From the NCBI GenBank assembly GCA_028752905.1, contig JAQNBH010000017.1, positions 37,431,929 through 37,495,928 of the forward strand: 64,000 nucleotides of DNA, in the 5' to 3' direction. The position numbers and the translations under genes are program-made. The DNA comes from Cladorhizidae sp. MBARI D1340-BT2. Its lineage: Eukaryota > Porifera > Demospongiae > Poecilosclerida > Cladorhizidae. The notes below the pieces were generated by a model. It saw only the letters and a program-made list of their open reading frames with translations, ran no database searches and was not told the DNA's origin. Below, one piece after another: positions 46,371 to 59,094 of this stretch (the first letter of the stretch is position 1; each line of letters starts with the position of its first letter).

Positions 46371-46472
46371 TATAATTTCAAGTTGATTATTGAGAAGATT
46401 ATTGTAATATATATAGTTGGGAGTTAGAGAGCAACACTCTAACATCGTTAATGTTTAATTCAAATCCAAATT

Positions 46473-46690
46473 TTATGAATAATTGAACTCCAAGTTTCGT
46501 GGACTAGAGCAATAGTGTCTCCTTTCAATCACTTTTTCTTCTAATTTGTTTCTTCTAGTTGTAAACTGGACAACTATCACATGCCATCTCTTGTTTCTCT
46601 TGTTGACTGTGCCCATGTAGACATCCGTCTTGTCCACTACTAAAAAATCATATCTTTTTACTACTATTGACTGACCCATGTTATGGCCAC
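46473..46690 (-). pseudogene. Sequence 3' of the left transposase with a second GQS-type frame
   Basis: A minus-strand frame reads MGQSIVVKRYDFLVVDKT and KRNKRWHVIVVQF. Its GQS...K.D...DK.........KR pattern recalls the region around the GQS motif in other piggyBac families. It could be a fragment of another element; weak. Confidence 0.3.
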
Positions 46691-48358
46691 ATCGATCAGA
46701 AAGTAAAATATGTATTTGTAGACCTTTCTGCTTTTCACCCTGCACCTATAATATCCTCTGATCTGATCCCCTCTGTCCACGCCTCCCATGTATTTATTGT
46801 AGGACTGTATAGCTAAGGGGCAGCTTATTTCCTCTCTGCAGCCATTGTTTGTATGCCGAATGACTGAGGTGACGCTCTTGGGGTCACTGTTGGTGTACAT
46901 AATCATGACGATTTTTCGGTCCTGCCATGCATTTGCACACACTTTTCCACATTGCGTGGTTAGTGACTGGCCCCTAAAAATGTTTAGAAGTTCATATAAT
47001 GTGTATCTCATAGTTGTGGTAAATAACATGCATGAACTGATATTCAACCCCAAAATGTTTGTGACATAACACTAACTTGTGTTTATCTAGTGCAATTTTA
47101 CCTTTTCTTGAATTTGGCTTTCTTCAGCTCCTCGGGGAAACCACGCCTGTCTTTCCTGGCTGTCCCACATCCATAAATCCCTCTCCTCTCCAAATCAACC
47201 AACAGACTATGCGAGGTAAAAAAGCTGTCAAAGTACACGTGGTGCCACTTGCCTTGTAGGTCCTCAGTTAGGTCCTTGACCACTCTTGCCCCCAAGTGGT
47301 GCTCAACTGCACCTTTCCTTTTCCCTGTGTAAATCTCGAACTGTGTGAAAAAACCGTTTCGGCTATCAGCCCGAACCCACACCTTGATTCCTCTTTTGAT
47401 GGGTTTCATTGGCATGTATTGCTTCAGTGATGAATGACCTTGAAAGTTTATCATAGCCTCATCGATTGCAATCTCGCAGTTAGGCCTGTATATTGATGAA
47501 AATTTGTGTTGAAAATGGCTGACAAGAGGTCGGATTTTCCCCAGCCTGTCATAATTTTCACTGCCCCTTGGGGAAAGTGTACAATTGTCTACAAAATGTA
47601 GAAACCTTGTAATTGTCCTGTACCTATCCCTGGATATTCTTTGGGATATCGGTTTGTAATTGTGGATGGGGTCCCTCTTCCAATAGTCGTCTGTGGATGG
47701 CTGGTGATTAATTCCCATAAGGATGCTGAAGCCTATGAATGCTCGTATATCATCCTCTGTAATTTCTTTCCAAGAAACATAGGCTTCAGCACCCATGACT
47801 TCTTCAGCATACTTATTTGTTTGATCCACTATCTCTTCCACTACGTTAGGTGTTAAAAAAAGTTCAAATACCTCCAGTGGTGATTCCGGTATAGGAACTG
47901 TAGGTCCTACGGAATATGTGAATGGATGAATTGTAGGTGTCACTAGGTTTGGTGACCAAACTGGAGGCAATGTCTGTGTGGAAGAGACAGTGGATGGCAA
48001 GGCTGAGCAGGTGGCAGTGGAAGGAATGAAAGAGGGTGATGGTTGGATTTGTTGTCGAGTTGGTATAATTTTGAGTTGGGGCTGGGGTGTGTAAGTAGGT
48101 GTGGTTGATACTGATGTTGGTTGTGGCATGGGTGTGGTTGATTCTGATGTAGGTCGAGGCAGGAGTGTGGAAGTCATTGTGGTCAATACCGATGTGGTTT
48201 GAGGCTGGGGTGTGGTCGATACTGAAGTAGATATGGAAGTGCATGTTGTCGATATCAAATTCCTCATCACTTCCATCTGCAAATGGCTCATCCAAGTCCC
48301 CATCTCCATCCAATGCCTTGAGGACCTCCTCCAAAGACAAACATTCTCTTTTTGCCAT
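46664..48358 (-). CDS. piggyBac-family transposase, left copy
   Basis: DDE/D transposase that excises and reinserts its element. Coding path on the minus strand: a core exon ending at 47102, an intron of 128 nt (47101-46974, GT-AG) and an exon 46973-46664. Splicing gives KFKKR then GQSLTT, the expected piggyBac join. Motifs: ITEDDIRAFIGF, YWKRD, RFLHFVDN, AIDEAM (first Asp), VYFDSFFTS (second Asp) and GGVDRGDQIRGYY (third and fourth Asp), all present. The ATG at 48358 opens an acidic N-terminus (MAKRECLSLEEV...GSDEEFD) in a different frame from the core; a 50-nt GT-AG pair or an indel near 48220-48280 would be needed to connect them. A proline/threonine-rich linker follows. No cysteine-rich tail is found after 46664. 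Confidence 0.8.
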
Positions 48359-48365
48359 TATAGTT

Positions 48366-48404
48366 ATCCTATTTTTAATATGTATAACATATTAAAAATA
48401 GGAT
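48366..48404. other. Palindrome centre
   Basis: TATCCTATTTTTAATATGT (ends 48383), spacer ATA, then its complement (starts 48387). The two transposase ATGs lie 27 nt from the centre on each side. It would form a tight hairpin as single strand. Confidence 0.95.
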
Positions 48405-48534
48405 AACTATAATGGCAAAAAGAGAATGTTTGTCTTGAAGGCCTGCAGGAAAGTAAGGAAATTCTAGTGAACAAATGTTGAATAATATAATGAAAAATAT
48501 ATATAAAATATATATATATATAATATATTTAGAC

Positions 48535-50000
48535 ATGGAAGAGGAAGATGCTCATTCCTTCGCGATACCTGCCGCATTACACAAGACACCTTTACCCAAC
48601 CCATCGACCCAAGTACATTTGAATGCCGCTTTTACCACACCCATCTCAGTAAAAGACTCCGTGGTTGCTTCCACATCAGACTCTGCAAACACTACTGCTA
48701 CCTGCCACCTTTTACCACTATCGATACCTACCTTTCATCCATTCACATATTCCGTAGGACCTACAGTTCCTATACCGGAATCACCACTGGAGGTATTTGA
48801 ACTTTTTTTAACACCTAACATAGTGGAAGAGATAGTGGATCAAACAAATAAGTATGCTGAAGAAGTCATGGGTGCTGAAGCCTATGTTTCTTGGAAAGAA
48901 ATTACAGAGGATGATATACGAGCATTCATAGGCTTCAGCATCCTTATGGGAATTAATCACCAGCCATCCACAGACGACTATTGGAAGAGGGACTCCATCC
49001 ACAATTACAAACCGATATCCCAAAGAATATCCAGGGATAGGTACAGGACAATTACAAGGTTTCTACATTTTGTAGACAATTGTACACTTTCCCCAAGGGG
49101 CAGTGAAAATTATGACAGGCTGGGGAAAATCCGACCTCTTGTCAGCCATTTTCAACACAAATTTTCATCAATATACAGGCCTAACTGCGAGATTGCAATC
49201 GATGAGGCTATGATAAACTTTCAAGGTCATTCATCACTGAAGCAATACATGCCAATGAAACCCATCAAAAGAGGAATCAAGGTGTGGGTTCGGGCTGATA
49301 GCCGAAACGGTTTTTTCACACAGTTCGAGATTTACACAGGGAAAAGGAAAGGTGCAGTTGAGCACCACTTGGGGGCAAGAGTGGTCAAGGACCTAACTGA
49401 GGACCTACAGGGCAAGTGGCACCACGTGTACTTTGACAGCTTTTTTACCTCGCATAGTCTGTTGGTTGATTTGGAGAGGAGAGGGATTTATGGATGTGGG
49501 ACAGCCAGGAAAGACAGGCGTGGTTTCCCCGAGGAGCTGAAGAAAGCCAAATTCAAGAAAAGGTAAAATTGCACTAGATAAACACAAGTTAGTGTTATGT
49601 CACAAACATTTTGGGGTTGAATATCAGTTCATGCATGTTATTTACCACAACTATGAGATACACATTATATGAACTTCTAAACATTTTTAGGGGCCAGTCA
49701 CTAACCACGCAATGTGGAAAAGTGTGTGCAAATGCATGGCAGGACCGAAAAATCGTCATGATTATGTACACCAACAGTGACCCCAAGAGCGTCACCTCAG
49801 TCATTCGGCATACAAACAATGGCTGCAGAGAGGAAATAAGCTGCCCCTTAGCTATACAGTCCTACAATAAATACATGGGAGGCGTGAACAGAGGGGATCA
49901 GATCAGAGGATATTATAGGTGCAGGGTGAAAAGCAGAAAGGTCTACAAATACATATTTTACTTTCTGATCGATGTGGCCATAACATGGGTCAGTCAATAG
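48535..50000 (+). CDS. piggyBac-family transposase, right copy, one catalytic Asp changed
   Basis: Exons 48535-49562 and 49691-50000, with the same 128-nt intron. I chose the ATG at 48535 (MEEEDAHSFAIPAAL); an upstream in-frame ATG at 48475 would add an AT-repeat-encoded stretch. The ATG equivalent to the left copy (48412) reads MAKRECLS and stops. The first ~70 residues are unrelated to the left copy; from FHPFTYSVGPTVP on the two are almost identical (V to I, P to S, and the change below). Core motifs AIDEAM and VYFDSFFTS are intact, but GGVDRGDQ has become GGVNRGDQ, removing the predicted third catalytic aspartate. The copy is probably unable to cut DNA but might still bind it. Confidence 0.8.
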
Positions 50001-50191
50001 TAGTAAAAAGATATGATTTTTTAGTAGTGGACAAGACGGATGTCTACATGGGCACAGTCAACAAGAGAAACAAGAGATGGCATGTGATAGTTGTCCAGTT
50101 TACAACTAGAAGAAACAAATTAGAAGAAAAAGTGATTGAAAGGAGACACTATTGCTCTAGTCCACGAAACTTGGAGTTCAATTATTCATAA
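49984..50191 (+). pseudogene. Sequence 3' of the right transposase with a second GQS-type frame
   Basis: Mirror of 46473-46690, same open stretch KRYDFLVVDKTDVYMGTV. Confidence 0.3.
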
Positions 50192-50303
50192 AATTTGGAT
50201 TTGAATTAAACATTAACGATGTTAGAGTGTTGCTCTCTAACTCCCAACTATATATATTACAATAATCTTCTCAATAATCAACTTGAAATTATATTCTCTC
50301 GAC

Positions 50304-50333
50304 GTTTCGACTAGATGCTCTAGCCTTCATCAG
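50304..50333 (-). repeat. Hammerhead-like Penelope terminal motif, block C (most intact)
   Basis: On the minus strand: CTGATGA, stem GGCTAG / CTAGTC with loop AGCAT, then GAAAC. The boxes and stem II agree with the hammerhead core; a closed stem III is not evident. Confidence 0.45.
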
Positions 50334-50589
50334 GAATACTGCTATATAGCGGTAGCTAGCTATCCACCACATGTTACCAGCACATGTGTCCAGCACATGG
50401 TACATGCATCCAACACGTGAACCGGCACACATGTCTGGTATTTGAATCAGATATAAAATAATAACAATAATAATAAGAATAACAACAACAATAACAAAAA
50501 TAACAACAACCACAACCACAATAATAAAAATAAATAATATATAAATAATAATAACTAGTAATAATAATAATAACAATAATAATAATAAC

Positions 50590-50623
<34 letters not shown>

Positions 50624-50958
50624 GATCAAAAAACAACAACAACCAAAAAAATCCAAAAAATAAATCAACACACACACAAAAAAATTGACAAATAAAATTA
50701 ATAATTAATTAAATAAAAACAAACAAACAAATTAATTAATTAATAAGTAAACAAATAAATAAATAATAAATAATAAATAAACAAATTAAAAAATGTAAAA
50801 TAAAATAATAAATAGACCAAAAACGATTAAAAACAAACAAACAAACGGACAAAAAATAAAATAAAAATAAGAGTAATTATGGTGGTCGTGGTTTCAAGTC
50901 CAGGCTCTTCAGAGTAGCTCCCCACTCCCCAGCAACCAGGCAAGTCCGTTCCACAGTC

Positions 50959-51264
50959 TCAATTGAACGGCTCACACTTTGGTGCTAGGCTGATGTGCAG
51001 TGCCTCCTTCACTAGAAGTTCCTTCTGTCTTCTGGCCTGATGGTGGCTTCCTCCCACAAAATAGGATGTCCATTATCCCATGCATGTTCAGCAATTGCAG
51101 ACTTCTCTTTAGCACACTTTCTACAGGCATCTTGATGTTCTTTCACTCTAGTCTCCAGTCTTCTGATGGTATCCCCTATATAGTATTTCTCACAGCTACA
51201 AGGAATGCAGTACAAAATATATGAGCTGGTAAAACATCCTTCACTCTGCTCAGTTGTGTCCTCA
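50959..51264 (-). pseudogene. Penelope-like GIY-YIG endonuclease fragment, block C
   Basis: Same fragment and same frameshift as in block B; YYIGDT retained. Confidence 0.75.
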
Positions 51265-51419
51265 GAGCTCTTTCCAATCTGAAGACGACTTTCATATTGA
51301 ACTTACTGCAGAAAATATATTCTCTCGATGTTTCGACTAGATGCTCATCAGGAATAATCGAAATGTCGAGAGACTACAAGAGGATACAATTTCAAGTTGA
51401 TTATTGAGAAGGTTATTGT

Positions 51420-51598
51420 AACATTATTATTTATTTATTATATATATAATTTATTATTGTTGTTATTGTTTTTGTTGTTGTTTTTGTTGTTGTTGTTGTT
51501 ATTATTATTATTATTATTATTATTTATTATTATTATTATTATTGTTGTTGTTGGTGTTGTCATCGTCGGCGTTGTTGTCGTTGTTGTTGTTGTTGTTG

Positions 51599-51638
<40 letters not shown>

Positions 51639-51660
51639 CATCATCATTATTATTATCATC
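51420..51660. repeat. TTA/TTG microsatellite (block C)
   Basis: Reverse of 44950-45240, shorter by several units, with the same interruption. Confidence 0.9.
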
Positions 51661-52293
51661 TTGCATCTGTTTCACATGCTGGACACATGTGCCGGTAGCA
51701 TATGGTGGGTAGATAGCTACCCGTATATAGCAGGCTCACGCGAGTCTTTGCATCTCATTATTCCTGATGGAGGCTAGAGCATCTAGTCGAAATGTCGAGA
51801 GATTACAATTTCAAGTTGATTATTGAGAAGGTTATTGTAATGTTATTATGTCAACCGATTATTCCTGATGGAGGCTAGAGCATCTAGTCGAAATGTCGAG
51901 AGATTACAATTTCAAGTTGATTATTGAGAAGGTTATTGTAATGTTATTATGTCAACCGAGAGTTCATTGAGAGTATTATATAAATATGTAACAAACAAGA
52001 AATTTTCATAATTAATGGGGTTAAACACAAGAACAAAAAATACAAGAACAAAAAACAACAACAAAAATATGGAATAGTCAAAAAAGAGAGTGTAGGTCAT
52101 ATATAAGCAGTTAGATGACCCTTTACCATTTGAAATCACGTACACTTCCATGTTTTTGACAAAATGAATCACTTAGTTTTTTTAATAATATTTTTTATAA
52201 TCTCTCATTTCTCCCAACCACCATCATATATTTAACTGTTAATTCAACTTAACCCAATATAGAAGAAAATCATGTGAGTCTACATATTCTTAC

Positions 52294-53352
52294 ATTTTTA
52301 TCATCCTCACTGGTCACATTCAATTCATCGGATTCCTTTCGCAGTTGCTCTAAAAGATTTCCATTTGCCATGAATGGCATAACAATGCATGGTCCACCTG
52401 TACTGCCAACTTGTTCTGAAGGAGCCATGCATACTCCGATCAGTGACATCACATTAAGATGTTTGAAATGTTGCATCTTTTCAATCTCCTTAAATACACT
52501 CTCAATATCACTAGCAGTTGCAAAAATACCTACATGGATCATGTACAAACATAATGCTATTAACAATAACTATAGATTGAATCGAGCTTCAAAGCTTTCA
52601 CCTTTGAATCATGTTTTCCATACAGTATGGCCATAAGTATCTTACCTTTCAGTGTTTTGATAGCAACAGTATCCATCACGTTAGGCTTCAAGTAACCCTT
52701 ATAGACAACACCAAATTGACCTTAAAAAACAATATTTCATAGCATCATCATTGGATTGACTGACTAAACTGCAGAACACAAATTGTGGTTTAGTTGAATA
52801 TGCATAGAGACAAGAACTAAAGGGCCTAACAATACATGCCAAACATTAAATGCCCCTGCACATACAGTATCAGTTTTGCTATTGGTACATTTACAAGCAT
52901 TATGTGCTGGGGGAGCTAATGAAATGATTGCATACCACAAGTCTATCTAGTGCCAGTATTAATGACTATTAAGAAGAAGAGAAACAGGCATTATATATAG
53001 CTTGGCTAAAACAGAAAAATGAGCATGAACTTAAAAGGGTACACTAACTGGCATTTATCATATAGCACACATTTAGTTTATGGCGTTAACTTGTCCTATA
53101 ACAGTAGAAACTTGAATTTTGCTTGGATGGATGATTAGTGATTTTGGAAGGTTTTGTAAGAGAGATTCTTGTCGTGTCAAAAAAGATGTTTCTATATAAA
53201 TGAAAGAAAAAAATCCTGGATAATCATACCACTTATTATTGGTGAAAATAATACAGTGAAAGCTATACATAAAATCGGTTTTCAAACATAATATACCTGC
53301 AACATGAACTTCTATTTTATCATCTGCTGGATTAGTAAGTGTTGTGTTCCTT
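52294..53352 (-). pseudogene. RTK exons, truncated copy in block C
   Basis: Exons on the minus strand 53352-53297, 53191-53090, 52720-52646 and 52529-52294, mirroring block B at constant sum 96613. It has the same splice-donor change (complement at 53089) and the same lack of catalytic exons. Where I compared them, the predicted peptides equal those of block B. Confidence 0.85.
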
Positions 53353-53686
53353 CTGCAAAGAAATGAACAAAATAAATTCAAGTATGTTGTTCAGATTATG
53401 ATAGCGCCACCTTGTTTGTGTTTTTCATGGTGGACGTGTGACAAATCTGAAGCTTAAAATTTTCTAGTTCAGATCTTTGTTGGATATCTCAAACTCCGAT
53501 ATCTCAAACTCTGGTAATAATTACACATTGAACCAAATACTGTAAAATCAGGTGGTGAAAGGAGCTATCTCTTGGGTGTCTATTATGCTACAGGAAGAGC
53601 TATAATGAGATTCAAACAGTAATAATCTCTCAATGAATTCTCAGTTGACATAATAACATTACAACTCCCGCAATCTCTACACGTAG

Positions 53687-56600
53687 TGAAGTAACCTGTT
53701 CACAATTCAGCCACTTTGAGAGGTAACTGTGTTATACAACTCTCTTTTGATACAAAGTCAAGAAGTCTCCTTTTTACAAATCCAACAGTTGCCGTCGCTG
53801 GCTCTTGAACCAGACTGACCTCTGACCCCTGGACACTGCCACACAATACCATATAATGTAATCACATACAAACCACACAACTAGTGTGAATTATTCCTAA
53901 CAACTAAATACGAGTAAACACAAACGACAGTTGTTAATACAGAGTTCCAAGTTACTACATCCTTCTACCCTTAATTGGAGCAAGGGGAATAATGTTGTGG
54001 GATGCCAGGGGCAGACATTCCACCTGGTGAAGTAATCACTGAGGGAAAATCTGGAAGCCAGTCTCATCAAGTACACCTTGAGTAACTTCATTTGTGCGAA
54101 TCCGAATGGTCAATGTGCATGCCAAACCACTGAGCAGGGCTACTTCAAATGTTTGATGACCTAAACATCCAGCAATCTTCAGGCAACCACTTCAGGTCTA
54201 TTGGAAGGTCACGTACGAAGACTGGATTGCCCCTCTCTAAGGTCCTGGGTGTGGCATGTTTGTCATGGTCTAATTTCTGCTGATTTTGTTTCTGGTTTAT
54301 CCTCTTCGACAAGTCTGGGTCCTGATTCACCTTCCCAGCAAAAATTCTTCTGGAGATACTCCAGTAGTTGTATGTGGAGTGGTCCAATAGTTGAGAAGTA
54401 GCCGTGCTCGCTTGACCTGTTTCCCTAAGCCATCCTTTAACACCGACACAGCTCTCTCAGCCAGTCCATTTGTGGCCGGGTGGTATGGAGCAGTGGTGAC
54501 ATGGCAAATTCCGTTCTGCCTAGTAAATTCTTGGTTCCCACTGGTAAACGTTGTTGCATTATCTGATACAATCAGTTCAGGCATCCTGTGGTTTGCAAAC
54601 AAGGTTTGGAGCACTTTGATGGTCACCACAGATGCGGTGGATGGCACAATGGTAACATTCAGCCACTTTGAATAAGCATCCACCACCACCAGGAAGATTT
54701 TCCCTTGGAATGGTCCAGCATGATCTATATGTATTCGGGCCCATGGCTGTGATGGCCACTCCCATGGATGCAGCGGTGCTATTGCAGGTGCGTTCCTGTT
54801 CTTCTGACATTCAGAGCAGCTTTTAACATGTTGTTCAAGGTCTGCATTTGATTCCTGACCACCACATAGTTGTCCGAGCAAGATTCTTCATCCTTGAAAC
54901 TCCAGGGTGATGACCCTGGTGGAGTTCCTCCAATATTAACTTCTGACTTGTTTTGGTACCACTACTCAACCTCCCCAAACGTCACAACCATCCAAGACAC
55001 TGAATTCTTCACTATGTTGGTTGTATGGTTGAAGTTGTTCCTCAGCCACAAGTTTCCAACCATGTATGTTCTTCACTCTTGACAGTGAGGGATCTCGCTC
55101 TGTCTACAACTTGATTTGAGAAGCTGTAACTGGAGTGTATTGTAGTTGTTCCAGTAGCAATATGGTCTCACTTAACTGTGGAACTGACGATGTAAATTCT
55201 GGTAGTGGAAGTCTACTTAGCCCATCTGCATTGGCATGTTCCTTCCCAGGTTTATAAACTATTTAGTAGCTATATTGCCCCAGCATTAGTGCCCACCTCT
55301 GGATTCAAGCTCAAGCCATGGCAGGAACTGTCTTGTGTTCTGCGGCCATGAAGAAAAGTATGCTTTTTAACCCCAAATACAATTGCCAGGCTTCCTTGTC
55401 CAATTGTGCATTATTTCTCTCTGCAGGTAATAATGAATGTGATGTATAAGCGGTGGGCTTGTCAGTGCCATCATCCATCCGGTGGGAAACTACTACCCCC
55501 ATACCATATGGCGAGGCATCACAAGCTACAACCAGCTCCTGATCTGGGTCAAAATGAACCAGCACACATGGTGTGGTCAATTTCTGTTTAGCCTCATTAT
55601 ATGTCTTCTGTTCCTCAGGACCCCACCTCCAATGGCTTTCGTAGCCACTTGTGCGGTAGAAATTGACCAGAGTAATTGATCAATCCCAGAAAAGAACGGA
55701 GCTGCTGATGTGGAGGCGCATCAACTATTGCCCGACGAAACTTTTCTTTTGTTGGTTGAATTCCCTCGGCCGATATGTGTTGCCCCAAGTACTCAACAGA
55801 TGGTTGCATAAATGCACACTTCTCCTGCTTCAATTTGAATTCTGCTTCCTCCAGTCTCGTCAGGACTTCTCTGAGGGTTTTCCAATGTTCTTGCTTGGTC
55901 ACCCTGTGATTAAGATGTCATCTATGTAAACGCATACATGTGACATAACTTGTATAACACTTTCAATGGTCCATTGGAAAATTGCAGGAGCTGAAGACAC
56001 TCCAAATGGCAAGCGAGTGTACTGGTATAGACCCTTGTGTGTGTTGATGCCCACGAATTTCTTCGACTCATCATCCAATGGAATATGTTGGTACATGTGT
56101 GCGAGTTCCAACTTGTAAATGTCTTTCCACCCCCAAAGATGCCCGGAGCTCATGGATCTTAGGTAGAGGGTATGTCTCTACCTTTGATGCCTTGTTGACT
56201 ATAACTTTATAGTCCCCACATATTCGGATGGACTATCGGAGCAGCCCACTTTGCAAACTGCACTCTCTCGATGACTCCCAGCTGACTCAATTCCTGTTCA
56301 ACTTTACCTCTAAGTGCAAAAGGGACTGAAAGTTAGTTTACAAAACTGGGGTCGTACTGTTGGGCCGATGTGAATCTTGGCTGGGTTCTCAAACACTAAT
56401 CCAGGTTCATCCTTGAACATGCCTGCATGCCTGTCCTAAAGGAATTGTAAGGTTTGTGCATGTCCTACTGGCACTTGATGGATGCGTCCCCAATCCAATT
56501 TGATTTCCAACAGACAATCTCTACCGTGTAAACTTGGGCACCTTCTAGCCACCACCATCAATTCCAACTCTGCTTGCTGGGTTTGATAGTTCACTGTATC

Positions 56601-57856
56601 TGCAATAGTTTCAAGGATCTCTGTCCCGTGTAAGTGTGAAGCCATTTGTTGGTTGGCTGCAAGGAAGGTGCTAAATGTTTTGGCCATAGTTGGTGATATG
56701 TGGTAGCGTTAGTTATGGACATAGCAGCACCTGTATCTATTTCCATATAGAGTATAGTGTCGTTCACTTATACTGGCACCATGATGGGTTCTACCTTCCT
56801 TTTCTTTCCCCCACCTAGTGCAAAAAGCATGTATGCAATCTCATCTTCCCCCACCTGTATCTGCTTCCATATAGAGTATAGCATTGTTCACTTGTACTGA
56901 CCCCATAATGCAGTGTACCTTCCTACTCTTCCCCCCACCTAGTACAAAGAGCATGTAGGCAGTTTCACCTTTTCCCATCTCCTCCTGTTCAGTTACTTGA
57001 TGCATTTGAACTCATGGTTGGTCGTCCTGCTGACTTGACCAAAACTCTCGCGGATGCTGTTTCTATCTGGCCAAATGTCCTTTCTTTTACAGGAGTGGCA
57101 GACAGCAGTCCTGAAACGGCAATCCACTGGAGCATATGGCCCTCCACAACGATCACAGTTGTGAGTCCCATTCTGTGGCCACTGTGTTTTAGGCTGGGTT
57201 GCCATGCTGTCTGCAACATGTCCTCAAACACTGCTTGGAAGTTGCAATGTTCAGAATGCCCTCATAGTTCAGCCACAAATTCTGCGACTGATTCATTCAG
57301 TTTCTGGAGTGCAAGTTGAATCTGAACCTCTGCATAATGACTTGTAGAGGTGGGATGAGGTGCTCTTTCATTAGCTGTGTCAATTCTGTGAATGACTTTG
57401 ACCGTTGGTCGCTCAGGGGCTATTAAGTTGCAGATGAGTTGGTAAGTACTCACTCCGCAGCAGCTTAGGAGAATAGCTTGCTGAGTCATCCAAATTGTTA
57501 GCAGTGAAGTACATGTCCAGCCTTTCATAATATGCTCTCCATCTGTTCCCCGGTTGAATGCGCCGATACTGCCATGTATTGCCATTGTAAATCCTCGTCG
57601 CCACTTGAAGTAACCCGTTACACAATTCAGCCTCTTTGAGGTAACCCTGTTACACAATCCACTTTTGATACTAAGTCAAGAACTCCTTTTTACAATCTAA
57701 GAGTTACCTCCAGCCGCTGGCTCTTGACCAGACTGACCCCTGGGCACTGCCACACAATACCATATAAGGTAATCACACAAGCCACACAACTAGTGCCTAC
57801 ACTAACAACTAAATAACAGTAAACACAAACGACAGTTGTTAAGAGAAGTTACTACA
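53687..57856 (-). mobile_element. Ty3/Gypsy LTR retrotransposon, degenerate, block C copy
   Basis: Mirror of the block B element, same length (4170 bp) and same internal gag deletion and protease-region duplication. LTRs 57606-57856 (5') and 53687-53959 (3'); protease DTGA at 56737-56726; YIDD at 55928-55917. One reverse-transcriptase residue differs visibly from block B (MYQQIPLDD versus MYQHIPLDD). The integrase frame (54881-54327) is identical in translation. Confidence 0.92.
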
Positions 57857-59094
57857 CACACTATAAACACTCGGTGTATATGCAGTATTTGTAGTTTCTT
57901 ATAAGATGGGCCACCACGGAGCATGCTGGTGAGAGTGCATTGCAGCTTATTGTTGGAGCTGGTGATCAAAGTCTAGAGATGTGAACCCGTAATGACGAAC
58001 ATAGAATGCAAATGACAGAGGTTACTTGATGTAGAGTGTGTGATAGCATGTGATAGCTTTATTAGGAAGAATGCTTGTAAGTATCAATCGGCAAGATTAA
58101 CAACTAGCAACCACTTAACAATGTCCACAGTTTTAAATTAGAAGATTTGTAGTGGGGCTAGCTACAAAGGCAGTTGAAATTTTGCGGACAAACTTGGAAA
58201 GTGTTGCATGTGGACATCACATCTAAAAATTTGCTCGCCTTCAAAATAAATACTGGCCTTGGAGCAGAAGACATAGTCATGACTGTCACTAACAAATAAG
58301 GACTAAAACCAATATATAGTATTAGTGCTTAATTTAGATTTCTGCTTTATAAACCAAATTTTATAGAACCAAAAACTTGTGAATTTATAAATTAAAAAAA
58401 AGCTAATTTTAACTCTTGTGTAAAATATTACACAACCATGATCCGGTACAATTGTACAAAAAATAATATAAATATCTCAAGACTTCAGCTTGGACCAGGG
58501 TGCAAGGAATTTGTTACCACACTTGTGAAGCTATACATGAATGAGAAGCCTTGGATTTGTGGTGGCTAGCTGGCTGTTGTTAAAGTCCTTCCAATCCTAG
58601 TGTGAGTGGGGCTTGGGAGAATACTGTGCAAGTGGTGCCATAGATCCTATTCAAGAGGACAATTGACACTTCCAGGAAGATAGCTCAAGTTTTTCTCGCG
58701 TTCTTGGGGAATAGTCGGCAGTGTATCTAATATCTGGCATTTCTTGGCAATGTTCTTAGTTCAGCATTGCCTAGAGCAATTGCTTTGGATGGTATATGGA
58801 CAAGGACTCCAGTACAGAGAGACATCTTGAAACAGTCACAATCCAAAAATCATACAAACTTTCATGTACTGATGTTAACTTAAATTTATCATACATAGTC
58901 ATAATGTTTAGTTCTCTTGAATATATTGATACTTAACCGATTACACATGAGATTAAATTTTGATGTTGTGTCACATGAGCCAGAATTGTTTTCATGTGAT
59001 CCAGGTATACTGGACACCTGAAACTAGAACCGGAGGGAAAACAAGTTGGTTTGAGTATTTTGAGTAGGAGGAAAAGTGATGTCTTGACTACCCA

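Noticed and set aside
47641..47856. 71-codon plus-strand frame inside the transposase (also 48808-49023)
   Set aside because: Antisense shadow of the piggyBac core exon.
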